NCBI GenBank assembly: GCA_964489245.1
Contig: CAZAXU010000013.1
Location: forward strand, 1-46,119
Length of the DNA stretch: 46,119 bases
Reading direction: 5' to 3'
Origin: CAZAXU01 sp964489245
GTDB lineage: Bacteria; Bacteroidota; Bacteroidia; Flavobacteriales; Flavobacteriaceae
Positions 17,339-25,827 of the stretch are shown one piece after another. Every line of letters starts with the position of its first letter. Within the stretch, counting starts at the first letter, position 1. A program made the translations under genes and the position numbers. Below the pieces are notes generated by a model. The model made no database searches, was not told the origin of the DNA, and was given only the letters and a program-made list of their open reading frames with translations.

Positions 17339-19708
17339 TTAAAATTCATAGACTAAGAGATGCTTATTGGCATCATAGACCAATAAATATCGGTTGCCTT
17401 TTCCATCTGTTCTAAAGTCTAAAGCGCGTTGTCCCATGACAGGAAATTTGTTTATGATTTTTGCTTTGGTGTCAAATAAATAAATTTTTTCGTTTTCTGA
17501 ATTTGACAACACGACATAGATTTGTTTTCCGGTTTTTACCACTTTGGGTTTGCTGTAAGTTCCTAGATCAATATTTTTTATTTGATTGTTAATCAGAAGT
17601 TTGCCGTCTCCAAGTGCGGCTAATGTGTGGTGTTTTATCTCGGAAAAAATCTGCCCTCCCAAATTCAATTTATCCGATTTCACATTTCCTTTCAGGTCTA
17701 TGGAAACAAGATTCCCTGCATTGTCAATATTGACAAATTTTTTATGATATATTCCCCAGTGGTTTTTGGAGACATTAAATTTATGCTCAACATCAATTCT
17801 GGTTTTTCCTTTTCGGTCTAAAAGATAGAATTTTCCTTTTTTGCCTTGAACACCGATAAAGTCTTTTCCTGAAACTTTATAGTGTTGAGGTGTTTGGATA
17901 ATGGTTTCTTTGATTTTAGCTTTGAAATCTTTGACTTCTTTGGCGTTGGCATCATACAGATGCAGATGTCTTTCTTGAACAATGGCAAAACGATATTTTC
18001 GATTGTGATCATAGTCAAAAACATTCAGTCCGCGCGTAATTTCATTGTTGAAATGTTTTGGAAAAGGTTCCACATTTCTTCCCAGTCTATCTATAACATA
18101 CAGATAATGCGGTGTGGTAAATGCCAACTGGAGTTTGTGATTTTTTAAAAGGTCAACTTGATAAATTTTTCCAATAATCTTATCGTCTAATTTGGTTTTC
18201 CAAAGTTGTTTGCCGGTCAAATTGATTAAAATGAGTTCATGATTTTCATTTTGATAGATGATTTCAAATTTTTGAGTATTGTGATTGAGTACGAATTGCG
18301 GTTTTGTAATAGGCGTATCTTTGATCTTATAAGAAAGGAATTGTTCGATGGAAATATCATTTTTTTTAGAAACTTTTTGTTCCAACAACAGATTGGCAAA
18401 AATATTTTTTTGATCAATTTGATAGGTTCGAGCTTTGATATATTCTTTTTTCCCGATTTTGAAATGTTTGTCAATCAATAATAAATTATAATTATCTGGC
18501 ATCTGATTTTTAAGACGTTGATAAATTTGATTGTTTTTCAGAGCTGCTTTATTTTGAAAATCGTTGATAATTTTTTGAAGATATGCTTCCGTCTCGGAGA
18601 AAATCACATAGTTGTCAGATGTAAAAAAATATTTTGTTTTAATTTTTGGAAAAATGACATCAAAACTGTTGTTGATTAAGTTTTCATTTTTGAGTTTTTG
18701 GATATCTATTTTTCCATAATTTCCAATTTTGGAAAATTTGATTTGATCCAAAAAACCTTCGGCATCTTCAAAGAACAATATGCAAGCCTTATTGGAATTT
18801 TCCGTGAAATAGTTTATAGCATTTAGTCCGGAAAAGTGGCGTGGAAGATTATGCTCTCTCAAGTTTTCTTTTGATTTGGCAAACTCGTTCAGATTTTGAT
18901 AGAATCCGGCAAAGTCGTCAAATGATAGGCTGATGCTTTGTGAAACGGATCCGGGGACAAACTTCAAACAATCATTTTCAACAGATTCAAGGTTTTGAAA
19001 AACGTTCAGAAAATATTTCATGCTTTCATCGGTCAGACTTACACCGGTATAGATTTCTTTTTGATATTCCGGCACGTCATAAAACTCCCATCTGGCGAGG
19101 TCTTTGGCTTTGGGTTGCAACAAATTTTTATACAGAATATCTTTTGAATCAACTCTATTCGGATTGACAAAAATGTTGAGAGCAGCGGTGTTGTCAATCG
19201 TTCCTACACCTCTTTTGAAAATAGCGGAGATTTGCCTGTCCGGATTAGTCTGTTGTCGAATAACATTTTCAATAAACATCTGATTGTCAGACACTAACAA
19301 TATGTTATCAAAACTTGTGGCATAATATTCTTTTCCGTTGAAATTTTCGCTATAGACATTTTGTTGTTCGTAAACGCTTGTTTTTCCATTAAACAAACTA
19401 TCGGTTTGTTTGATGTTATTGCCAACGGCAACGAAGCCCTTGACTTTGTCGTCTATATGAACGGCATTAATCAAGAAAGGAGGTGTGAAATGTAGTTTCT
19501 TGATAAATTTTCGGTCTTTTGTGCCTAATATTTGATTCAGAAGTTCCGGTTTCCTTGAATTAAGAACTTCATTTTTGTTGATTTGAAAAACATAAGATGT
19601 TTCCGTGGGAATAAAATTGTAGAGTTGTATTTTCGGTTTATGCGTTTCCGGCTTACAAGACCAAAGCAGGAGTCCGAGAAAAAGAATGTATAATAAATTT
19701 TTTTTCAT
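17339..19708 (-). CDS. Large lipoprotein with C-terminal beta-propeller-like region
   Basis: This is a 789-residue protein with a lipoprotein signal (LLWSC, Cys18). The N-terminal half (about 25-440), which includes PTETSYVFQINKNEVLNS, resembles DUF3352-like proteins of unknown role. The C-terminal half (about 460-789) contains repeated blades of the type LILINLTGKQLW, LYVIDRLGRNV, LHLYDANAKEV, FYLLDRKGKTR, LVSIDLKGNV and LLVYDANKHLLVYEF, typical of a WD/PQQ-like propeller. It is likely a periplasmic or outer-membrane-anchored scaffold. The function is not known to me; conserved hypothetical lipoproteins of this shape occur in Bacteroidota. It is monocistronic, with its own -7 box at 19737-19744. 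Confidence 0.85.
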   Translation of the reverse strand: MKKNLLYILFLGLLLWSCKPETHKPKIQLYNFIPTETSYVFQINKNEVLNSRKPELLNQILGTKDRKFIKKLHFTPPFLINAVHIDDKVKGFVAVGNNIKQTDSLFNGKTSVYEQQNVYSENFNGKEYYATSFDNILLVSDNQMFIENVIRQQTNPDRQISAIFKRGVGTIDNTAALNIFVNPNRVDSKDILYKNLLQPKAKDLARWEFYDVPEYQKEIYTGVSLTDESMKYFLNVFQNLESVENDCLKFVPGSVSQSISLSFDDFAGFYQNLNEFAKSKENLREHNLPRHFSGLNAINYFTENSNKACILFFEDAEGFLDQIKFSKIGNYGKIDIQKLKNENLINNSFDVIFPKIKTKYFFTSDNYVIFSETEAYLQKIINDFQNKAALKNNQIYQRLKNQMPDNYNLLLIDKHFKIGKKEYIKARTYQIDQKNIFANLLLEQKVSKKNDISIEQFLSYKIKDTPITKPQFVLNHNTQKFEIIYQNENHELILINLTGKQLWKTKLDDKIIGKIYQVDLLKNHKLQLAFTTPHYLYVIDRLGRNVEPFPKHFNNEITRGLNVFDYDHNRKYRFAIVQERHLHLYDANAKEVKDFKAKIKETIIQTPQHYKVSGKDFIGVQGKKGKFYLLDRKGKTRIDVEHKFNVSKNHWGIYHKKFVNIDNAGNLVSIDLKGNVKSDKLNLGGQIFSEIKHHTLAALGDGKLLINNQIKNIDLGTYSKPKVVKTGKQIYVVLSNSENEKIYLFDTKAKIINKFPVMGQRALDFRTDGKGNRYLLVYDANKHLLVYEF

Positions 19709-19736
19709 GTGTTAGGTTTTGGGCCTGAATTTTTCT

Positions 19737-19744
19737 CAAAAATA
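19737..19744 (-). promoter_or_regulatory. Promoter -7 box for the 789-residue lipoprotein
   Basis: The minus strand reads TATTTTTG, a perfect TAnnTTTG match, 28 nt upstream of the ATG at 19708. A TTTG lies 13 nt further upstream, which is shorter than ideal. Confidence 0.6.
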
Positions 19745-19770
19745 ATAAATTATCCGGCAAATCAGATGCT

Positions 19771-20991
19771 TTATTTTCTGAATAGCCATTTTTCCGGATT
19801 CAACTTAGTCATATTCTTATAAACCCTAAATTTTAATTCTGTTTTATGAGTGATATTGTCGGTTGCCACCATTCCGATTTTTTGTTTTGTTTTGACGGTT
19901 TCTCCGGGTTTGACATAAACCTTTTTCAGGTTTCCGTAGATGGTGAGATAGTCTCCGTGTTTGATATAAACCGTGCTGTTTCCGCCGGGGATTACTTGGA
20001 TTTGTAATATTTTTCCTTTAAACACGGCACGAACACTTGATTTTGGTTCTGTTGATAAATAAATACCGGAATTGTTGACTTTTACATTCTTAAAAATTTC
20101 ATGCCTTTGCACGCCAAACTTTCTGGAGATATAAGCTTTTTTAACGGGCCAAGGCAACATGCCTCGGTTGGATGAAAATGCACTTGCCAGTTTTTTTCCC
20201 TCGGGAGTAAGGAAAAATTTACTGGTTTTTCTTGAAGATTTTCTAACTCTTTTGTTTGATTTGGCAATTGCTTTTCGAATCAATTCTTCAATCATTTTGT
20301 CAATCTTGGCTTGTTCTCTTTGTTTTGCACGAATCTTTGAAACATAAAAAGCTTCTTTTCTTTTGATGCTATTGACAATTTTTTGTTGCTTAATCTTTTC
20401 TTTTTTGATAATATTTTGCTCGGCTTGATAGTCTTGATAAAATTTATCTTTTTCCTTTTTGTCAGTGACTAAATCTGTTTTGAGTTGTTCTAATTTTTCT
20501 TTTTTAAGCTGGATTTCCTCTCCTTGTTTTTTTCTGAAAAGTGAATATTGCTTGAGATACTGCATGCGTTTGAAAGCTTGATAAAATCCATCAGAAGAAA
20601 ATAAAAAATAGAGTTTATTGACTCTGGAGCGGCTGTTATAGCTCTGCCGAATCATATGCGCATAGTCTTTTTTCAGCGTGATTAATTCTGAAGTTAAACT
20701 TCCAATTTCTTGATTATTTTTTTTGATTTGACGTGTGATTCCGTTTATTTCTCTTCGGAGGTTTCTAATCAACTCTTGACGAATTTCTATCTTCCGATTA
20801 AATTTGTTCAATTCAATAAGTGCGTTGCTTTCGGTTTTTTTTGTCCTTGAAAGATCTGTATTGATTTGTTCAATTTCTCGTTGGAGTTTTAGTCTTCGTT
20901 GCTCCAATTTTTTTCGAGAATTTTGTCCAAAGCCGATAGACACAAAAAGGAAAAAGACAATAGATAAAAATTTTATATTTTTTACTGACAT
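19771..20991 (-). CDS. EnvC/NlpD-like murein hydrolase activator (degenerate LytM domain)
   Basis: This 406-residue exported protein has a signal peptide (KFLSIVFFLFVSIGFGQ), a long coiled coil (about 25-230, repeated REIEQINTDL and LRREINGITRQIKKNNQ patterns) and a C-terminal LytM/M23 domain (about 275-405). The zinc ligands of active M23 peptidases are not preserved. The HxxxD position reads VNNSGIYLST, and the HxH strand reads ELKFRVY. It therefore fits the non-catalytic EnvC/NlpD class that activates amidases for septal peptidoglycan splitting. The start is placed at ATG 20991; an upstream in-frame TTG (20997) is less likely. Confidence 0.88.
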   Translation of the reverse strand: MSVKNIKFLSIVFFLFVSIGFGQNSRKKLEQRRLKLQREIEQINTDLSRTKKTESNALIELNKFNRKIEIRQELIRNLRREINGITRQIKKNNQEIGSLTSELITLKKDYAHMIRQSYNSRSRVNKLYFLFSSDGFYQAFKRMQYLKQYSLFRKKQGEEIQLKKEKLEQLKTDLVTDKKEKDKFYQDYQAEQNIIKKEKIKQQKIVNSIKRKEAFYVSKIRAKQREQAKIDKMIEELIRKAIAKSNKRVRKSSRKTSKFFLTPEGKKLASAFSSNRGMLPWPVKKAYISRKFGVQRHEIFKNVKVNNSGIYLSTEPKSSVRAVFKGKILQIQVIPGGNSTVYIKHGDYLTIYGNLKKVYVKPGETVKTKQKIGMVATDNITHKTELKFRVYKNMTKLNPEKWLFRK

Positions 20992-21009
20992 ATGCAAAGC
21001 TTCGGTTTA

Positions 21010-21017
21010 CAAAAATA
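21010..21017 (-). promoter_or_regulatory. Promoter -7 box for the EnvC-like gene
   Basis: The minus strand reads TATTTTTG, a perfect consensus match, 18 nt upstream of the ATG at 20991. Confidence 0.6.
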
Positions 21018-21043
21018 AACATTTCAATTGAATAACGTTTTTT

Positions 21044-21643
21044 TTATAAATCTAATTTCAATTGAATGGGAATTAATTTAAAACTTTTTCTGTGTTGCGG
21101 GCTTACGCCATGCTGAATGATAGCGGTTCTGTGTTGTTTTGTGGGGTATCCTTTGTTTTGCTTCCATCCGTATTGAGGAAATTCTGCGTCCAATTTTTGC
21201 ATAAATTCGTCTCGATGTGTTTTGGCGAGAATCGAAGCGGCAGCGATACTTAAAAATTTTGCATCTCCTTTTACAAGGGTTTGAAAAGGAATATTTTTAT
21301 AAGGTTTGAATTTATTTCCGTCAACAATAATAAATTCGGGTGTTTTTTTCAGTTTGTCCAGAGCTTTATGCATGGCAAGAATAGATGCCTGCAAAATATT
21401 GATTTTGTCGATTTCAGCCGGTTCAACAAAAGCTACCGCCCAACTTAATGCATCTGTTTCAATTATTTTTCTCAGTTCATTTCTTTTTTTTTCCGAGAGT
21501 TGCTTGCTGTCATTAATGTGTTTGTTGTTGTAGTTTTTTTCAAAAATAACTGCTGCGGCAACAACAGGACCGGCGAGACAACCTCTGCCTGCTTCATCGC
21601 AGCCTGCTTCATATTTTACAGAAGGATTATAAAATTTTTTCAC
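21044..21643 (-). CDS. rnhB: Ribonuclease HII
   Basis: The 199-residue enzyme removes RNA, including single ribonucleotides, from DNA hybrids. It shows YEAGCDEAGRGCLAGPVVAAA with the acidic active-site pair, DSKQLSEKKRNEL, ILQASILAMHKAL, FIIVDGNKF, GDAKFLSIAAASILAKTHRDE and the C-terminal GYPTKQHRTAI. All catalytic motifs are intact. The start codon is GTG, sharing its G with the typA stop (TAGTG), so translation is likely coupled to typA. Confidence 0.97.
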   Translation of the reverse strand: MKKFYNPSVKYEAGCDEAGRGCLAGPVVAAAVIFEKNYNNKHINDSKQLSEKKRNELRKIIETDALSWAVAFVEPAEIDKINILQASILAMHKALDKLKKTPEFIIVDGNKFKPYKNIPFQTLVKGDAKFLSIAAASILAKTHRDEFMQKLDAEFPQYGWKQNKGYPTKQHRTAIIQHGVSPQHRKSFKLIPIQLKLDL

Positions 21644-23418
21644 TATGCTCTAAAATTGATTTTACGCATTCGCAGACTCTTTGGAGTCACCTCAAGATAT
21701 TCGTTATCTCTGATATATTCCATTGCTTCTTCAAGAGAGAACAGAATTTTCGGGGCAATCTTCATGCTTTCATCCGTGCCGGAAGCTCTCATGTTGCTCA
21801 ATTTTTTTCCTTTTGTGAGATTGGCAGTGATTTCTTTTTCTCTGGTATGTTCGCCAATAACTTGTCCGATATAGATTTCGTCTCCGGGTTCTACAAAAAA
21901 TCTTCCTCGATCTTGCAACCTGTCCAAAGAATAAGCAGAAACCCGACCGGCATCCATGGAAACGATAGCGCCTTTATTTTTTTCGGGGATATCTCCTTTG
22001 TGAATACCATATTCCCTGAATCTGTGGTTCATTACGGCATTTCCGGCAGTTGCCGTCAGAATATTGTTTCTCAATCCGATGAGACCGCGAGAAGTAATAT
22101 CAAATTCCAAATGCATCACGTCTCCTTTGGGTTCCATTGCCAATAAATCGCCTTTTTTTCCGGATACCAACTCAATCACTTTTCCGGAGAATTCCTCAGG
22201 AACATCAATAACCAAAGACTCATAAGGTTCGTGTTTTTTGCCGTTTATTTCTTTAATCAATACTTGAGGTTTTCCCACTTGAAGTTCATAGCCTTCACGG
22301 CGCATGGTTTCAATTAAAATGGATAGATGTAAAATGCCTCGTCCAAAAATATTGAATTTGTCTTCGCTGTCGGTTTGCTCCACACGAAGTGCCAAATTTT
22401 TTTCTACCTCTTTGTATAGACGATCACGAAGATGTCTTGATGTGACAAATTTTCCTTCTTTGCCAAAGAAAGGAGAATTGTTGATGGTGAACAGCATACT
22501 CATCGTAGGTTCGTCAATAGCAATACGCTCCAGAGCTTCCGGATGTTCCGTGTCGGCAATGGTATCGCCGATTTCAAATTCATCCAAGCCGACAATGGCG
22601 CAAATATCTCCACTTTGCACTTGTTCTACTTTTTCTTTTCCCAAGCCTGTAAAAACATATAACTCTTTGACTCTTGATTTTTTTTGCTCATGTTTTCTGC
22701 TGAGTAATAAAATGTCTTCTCCTTGTTTAATTACGCCTCTAAATACACGCCCAATAGCAATTTTTCCGACAAAACTGGAAAAATCTAAAGATGTAATCTG
22801 CATTTGCAAAGGTCCTTCAAAATGTGGTGCTTTAGGAATATATTTTACAATAGCATCTAATAAAGGTTTGACGGTTCCGGTGGGGGTTGTCCAGCCTTCT
22901 TCACTCATCCAACCTTGTTTGGCAGAGCCATATATAGTGGAAAAATCCAACTGGTCTTCGGTGGCACCAAGGTTATACATCAAATCAAAAATTTGTTCTT
23001 GAACCTCGTCAGGCTTACAGTTTTCTTTATCAACTTTGTTGATGACCACGATAGGTTTCAAGCCGAGCTTAATGGCTTTTTCCAATACAAATCTTGTCTG
23101 GGGCATGGCTCCTTCAAAGGCATCTACTAACAGCAAAACGCCATCCGCCATTTTGAGCACCCTCTCCACTTCTCCACCGAAATCAGCATGACCCGGGGTG
23201 TCGATAATATTGATTTTCACATCGTTATATTCAACAGAAACATTTTTTGACAGAATGGTGATTCCCCTTTCTCTTTCTAAATCGTTGGAATCTAAAAGCA
23301 ATTCTTTATGCTCTTTTCTTTCGTCTAAAAGCTTACTTTCTTGAATAATTTTATCAACCAAAGTAGTTTTTCCGTGGTCAACGTGTGCAATAATGGCAAT
23401 GTTCCTAATAGATTTCAT
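21643..23418 (-). CDS. typA: Ribosome-associated GTPase TypA/BipA
   Basis: The 591-residue translational GTPase has the G domain AHVDHGKTTLVDKI, DTPGHADFGGEVERVL and NKVDKENC in the first 140 residues. EF-G-like domains II, III and V and the TypA-specific C-terminal domain follow (ATAGNAVMNHRF, GALVSMDAG-like KGAIVSMDAGRVSAY, LTKGKKLSNMRASGTDE). TypA binds ribosomes and aids subunit assembly and stress adaptation. It is co-transcribed with rnhB. A TACCTTTG box at 23498-23505 implies a leader of about 75 nt. Confidence 0.98.
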   Translation of the reverse strand: MKSIRNIAIIAHVDHGKTTLVDKIIQESKLLDERKEHKELLLDSNDLERERGITILSKNVSVEYNDVKINIIDTPGHADFGGEVERVLKMADGVLLLVDAFEGAMPQTRFVLEKAIKLGLKPIVVINKVDKENCKPDEVQEQIFDLMYNLGATEDQLDFSTIYGSAKQGWMSEEGWTTPTGTVKPLLDAIVKYIPKAPHFEGPLQMQITSLDFSSFVGKIAIGRVFRGVIKQGEDILLLSRKHEQKKSRVKELYVFTGLGKEKVEQVQSGDICAIVGLDEFEIGDTIADTEHPEALERIAIDEPTMSMLFTINNSPFFGKEGKFVTSRHLRDRLYKEVEKNLALRVEQTDSEDKFNIFGRGILHLSILIETMRREGYELQVGKPQVLIKEINGKKHEPYESLVIDVPEEFSGKVIELVSGKKGDLLAMEPKGDVMHLEFDITSRGLIGLRNNILTATAGNAVMNHRFREYGIHKGDIPEKNKGAIVSMDAGRVSAYSLDRLQDRGRFFVEPGDEIYIGQVIGEHTREKEITANLTKGKKLSNMRASGTDESMKIAPKILFSLEEAMEYIRDNEYLEVTPKSLRMRKINFRA

Positions 23419-23497
23419 TTTCTAAGATTTTGACTTACGGCAATGGGCAGCAAGCTTTTTTATAATGCCTAAATCGTTTTTCCGAATTTAAGCGCGG

Positions 23498-23505
23498 CAA
23501 AGGTA
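23498..23505 (-). promoter_or_regulatory. Promoter -7 box for typA-rnhB
   Basis: The minus strand reads TACCTTTG, a perfect TAnnTTTG match, in the 178-nt divergent gap between typA and the LD-carboxypeptidase gene. Confidence 0.6.
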
Positions 23506-23571
23506 GTGATAAAAGTTGAAAATAAAGGAAAACATAAAACTCGAATCATTTCGGATATTATTTCTTTTTCT

Positions 23572-23579
23572 TATTTTTA
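23572..23579 (+). promoter_or_regulatory. Possible -7 box for the LD-carboxypeptidase gene
   Basis: TATTTTTA matches TAnnTTTG at 7 of 8 positions and lies 17 nt before the ATG at 23597. Confidence 0.4.
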
Positions 23580-23596
23580 CCGTAAAATAAATTCAA

Positions 23597-24484
23597 ATGC
23601 ATTTACAAAAGAATGATTTGGTTGCTTTGGTTGCTCCGGCGGGTTCATTGTCAGATGATATTGCAGTTAGAAATGCTCAAAAATTACTTTCTGATTGGGG
23701 ATTAAAGAGCATGCTTGGAAAGAATGTGCTCAAGCAATCCGGTCATTTTGCAGGAACAGATATAGAACGCTTAAGAGATTTGCAAGATGCGCTGGATAAT
23801 CAGGACGTGAAAATGATTTGGGCGCTTCGAGGAGGCTATGGGACTAATAGAATTGTTGATGAATTGAACTTTTCCGAATTCAAAAAACATCCCAAATATA
23901 TAGTGGGTTTTTCAGATATCACGATTTTGCATAGCAAGCTGCATAACTTGGGTTTTCAAAGCATACACGCTCTGATGCCCGTCGGTTTGAAAGATAATAT
24001 TTCTCAAGACGTGTTGCAGCAAACCAAGAATGCTTTTTTTGGCAGTCCGGTGCAATATGTTTTTTCAAAAAATATAAAAAATAAAAATACAGAAAATATA
24101 AAAGGGATTATTGTCGGTGGGAATCTGGCAAATTTATACAGCTTGCTCGGAACAAATTTGGATATTGAAACCAAGGACAAAATTTTGTTGATTGAAGATA
24201 TAGGAGAGCAATTGTATCAAATTGACCGAATGATAATCAGCATGAAAAAAGCGGGAAAATTAGAAAATCTAAAAGCTCTTTTTGTAGGGAGATTCACAGA
24301 TATTCCTGATAATAATCCCGAATTTGGAAAAACCTATCAAGAAATTATTCTGGAACACACACAAACTTATGACTATCCGGTGATTTTTGATGTTCCGGTC
24401 GGGCATATTGCAGATAATTATCCTGTTATTTTTGGAAAGGAAGTGAGATTGAGCGTCGGTAAAAATTTGAAAATAAGTTTTTGA
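23597..24484 (+). CDS. LD-carboxypeptidase (peptidase family S66)
   Basis: The 295-residue protein belongs to the LdcA/MccF family, whose LdcA members trim the terminal D-Ala from tetrapeptide muropeptides during cell-wall recycling in the cytoplasm. The Ser-Glu-His triad can be placed at S106 (VGFSDIT), E200 (LLIEDIGE) and H270 (VPVGHIADNYP). ALRGGYGTNRI and IIVGGNLANLYSLLGT are family signatures. There is no signal peptide. It is a single gene whose stop is 3 nt from the convergent U32 gene. Substrate choice between muropeptide and microcin-like compounds cannot be read, though LdcA activity is more likely. Confidence 0.93.
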   Translation: MHLQKNDLVALVAPAGSLSDDIAVRNAQKLLSDWGLKSMLGKNVLKQSGHFAGTDIERLRDLQDALDNQDVKMIWALRGGYGTNRIVDELNFSEFKKHPKYIVGFSDITILHSKLHNLGFQSIHALMPVGLKDNISQDVLQQTKNAFFGSPVQYVFSKNIKNKNTENIKGIIVGGNLANLYSLLGTNLDIETKDKILLIEDIGEQLYQIDRMIISMKKAGKLENLKALFVGRFTDIPDNNPEFGKTYQEIILEHTQTYDYPVIFDVPVGHIADNYPVIFGKEVRLSVGKNLKISF

Positions 24485-24487
24485 TAC

Positions 24488-25744
24488 CTATTTGGCGTAT
24501 TCTGTTTTGACCAATTTATATAATTTGTCTGCCGGGCGAATTTTGTCTTTAATTTTGATGGATAGAATATCTCCTTTTCGGGCTTTTGTTCCCGGCTGGT
24601 CGTTTACATACATTTCTTTGATTTCATATTCAATCACTCCGGTTGTCGGTCCGGTAATCAACAATTTTTCTCCCACGGAAATATCAAAAGCTTCGATTTT
24701 GAATTCGGCAACTTTTGCTTTTGGATAATAATGCTGTCCTTTTCCGATATAAATCTTTTTTTGCGTAGCATGGGAGCCGGGAGTTGTCCATTCTCCGAGT
24801 TTTTGCCCCAAGTAGTAGCCACTCCAGAATCCACGATTATAAACCGTAGAAAGTCGGTCAATCCATATATCGATTCTTTCTTTTGTAAAAGATTTGTCAT
24901 AAAGAGCATCAATGGCTTCTCTATAGGTTTTTACGGTGGTTGCCACATATTCGGGAGCACGCCCTCGCCCCTCAATTTTTAGAACTTTTACGCCGCAGTC
25001 TTTGATTTCGTCCAGAAAGTTGAGCACCATCAAGTCTTTCGGAGACATGATATATTCGTTGTCTATTTCGAGTTCGATTCCGGATTCCTTGTCGATTACG
25101 AGATAGGGTTTTCTGCAGTTTTGTTTGCAGGCACCTCTGTTGGCGGATGAATTATAAGTGTGCAAACTCATGTGGCATTTTCCGGAGATTGCCATACAAA
25201 GTGCACCATGCCCGAAAATTTCAATTTCTATCAATTTGCCCGAAGGACCTTTGATCTGTTGTTTCTCAATTTCAGTGGTGATATGTTTCACTTGGCGCAG
25301 GCTTAATTCTCGGCTTAGCACCATAGTGTCGGCGAATTGAGCATAGAATTTCAGTGTTTCTACATTGGTGATATTGATTTGTGTGGAGATATGCACTTCC
25401 AGACCGGCCTCACGTGCCATGAACATAACGGCTTGGTCTGCAACAATAACAGCGCTTACGTGTGCATTTTTAGCAGCTTGAATCAATTTTTTTGCCATGA
25501 GTAAATCATGATCATAAATAACTGTGTTCAGCGTGAGATAAGAACGCACGCCGTTTGTTTCACATTGTTTGACCACCTCGGGCAAGTCTTCCAAAGTAAA
25601 ATTAATGCTTGATACGGCACGCATATTCAATTGTTCTACGCCAAAATAAACAGAATCCGCTCCGTTGTTTATGGCTGCCTGTAGGGCTTCAAATCCTCCG
25701 GCGGGCGCCATTAACTCTATTTTCTCACTTTTCCGCATAAACAT
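24488..25744 (-). CDS. U32-family protein (TrhP/RlhA-like RNA hydroxylation type)
   Basis: The roughly 418-residue U32 protein begins IELMAPAGGFEALQAAINNGADSVYFG in parts. It carries the conserved Cys clusters GALCMAISGKC and RGACKQNCRKPY, which in better-studied U32 proteins bind an Fe-S cluster. E. coli relatives TrhP and RlhA hydroxylate tRNA uridine-34 and 23S rRNA; length and cysteine layout are closer to TrhP. The old 'collagenase' label is doubtful. An in-frame TTG at 25759 overlaps the promoter -7 box (25757-25764), so the start is ATG 25744, or possibly ATG 25738. Confidence 0.9.
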   Translation of the reverse strand: MFMRKSEKIELMAPAGGFEALQAAINNGADSVYFGVEQLNMRAVSSINFTLEDLPEVVKQCETNGVRSYLTLNTVIYDHDLLMAKKLIQAAKNAHVSAVIVADQAVMFMAREAGLEVHISTQINITNVETLKFYAQFADTMVLSRELSLRQVKHITTEIEKQQIKGPSGKLIEIEIFGHGALCMAISGKCHMSLHTYNSSANRGACKQNCRKPYLVIDKESGIELEIDNEYIMSPKDLMVLNFLDEIKDCGVKVLKIEGRGRAPEYVATTVKTYREAIDALYDKSFTKERIDIWIDRLSTVYNRGFWSGYYLGQKLGEWTTPGSHATQKKIYIGKGQHYYPKAKVAEFKIEAFDISVGEKLLITGPTTGVIEYEIKEMYVNDQPGTKARKGDILSIKIKDKIRPADKLYKLVKTEYAK

Positions 25745-25756
25745 TTTTTGAGAAGG

Positions 25757-25764
25757 CAAAGGTA
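25757..25764 (-). promoter_or_regulatory. Promoter -7 box for the U32 gene
   Basis: The minus strand reads TACCTTTG, a perfect match. It lies only 12 nt before ATG 25744, implying a 5' leader of about 8 nt, and it rules out the upstream TTG as the start. Confidence 0.6.
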
Positions 25765-25792
25765 GACATTTTTTTTAGTGTGATTTTTATCT

Positions 25793-25800
25793 TACTTTTA
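25793..25800 (+). promoter_or_regulatory. Promoter -7 box for the aminopeptidase C gene
   Basis: TACTTTTA matches TAnnTTTG at 7 of 8 positions, 27 nt upstream of ATG 25828. Confidence 0.5.
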
Positions 25801-25827
25801 TGCGAAATTATTAAAATAAGAAACAAA

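Noticed and set aside
25780..25827. N-terminal extension of the aminopeptidase C gene
   Set aside because: It precedes the promoter box and would hide the signal peptide.
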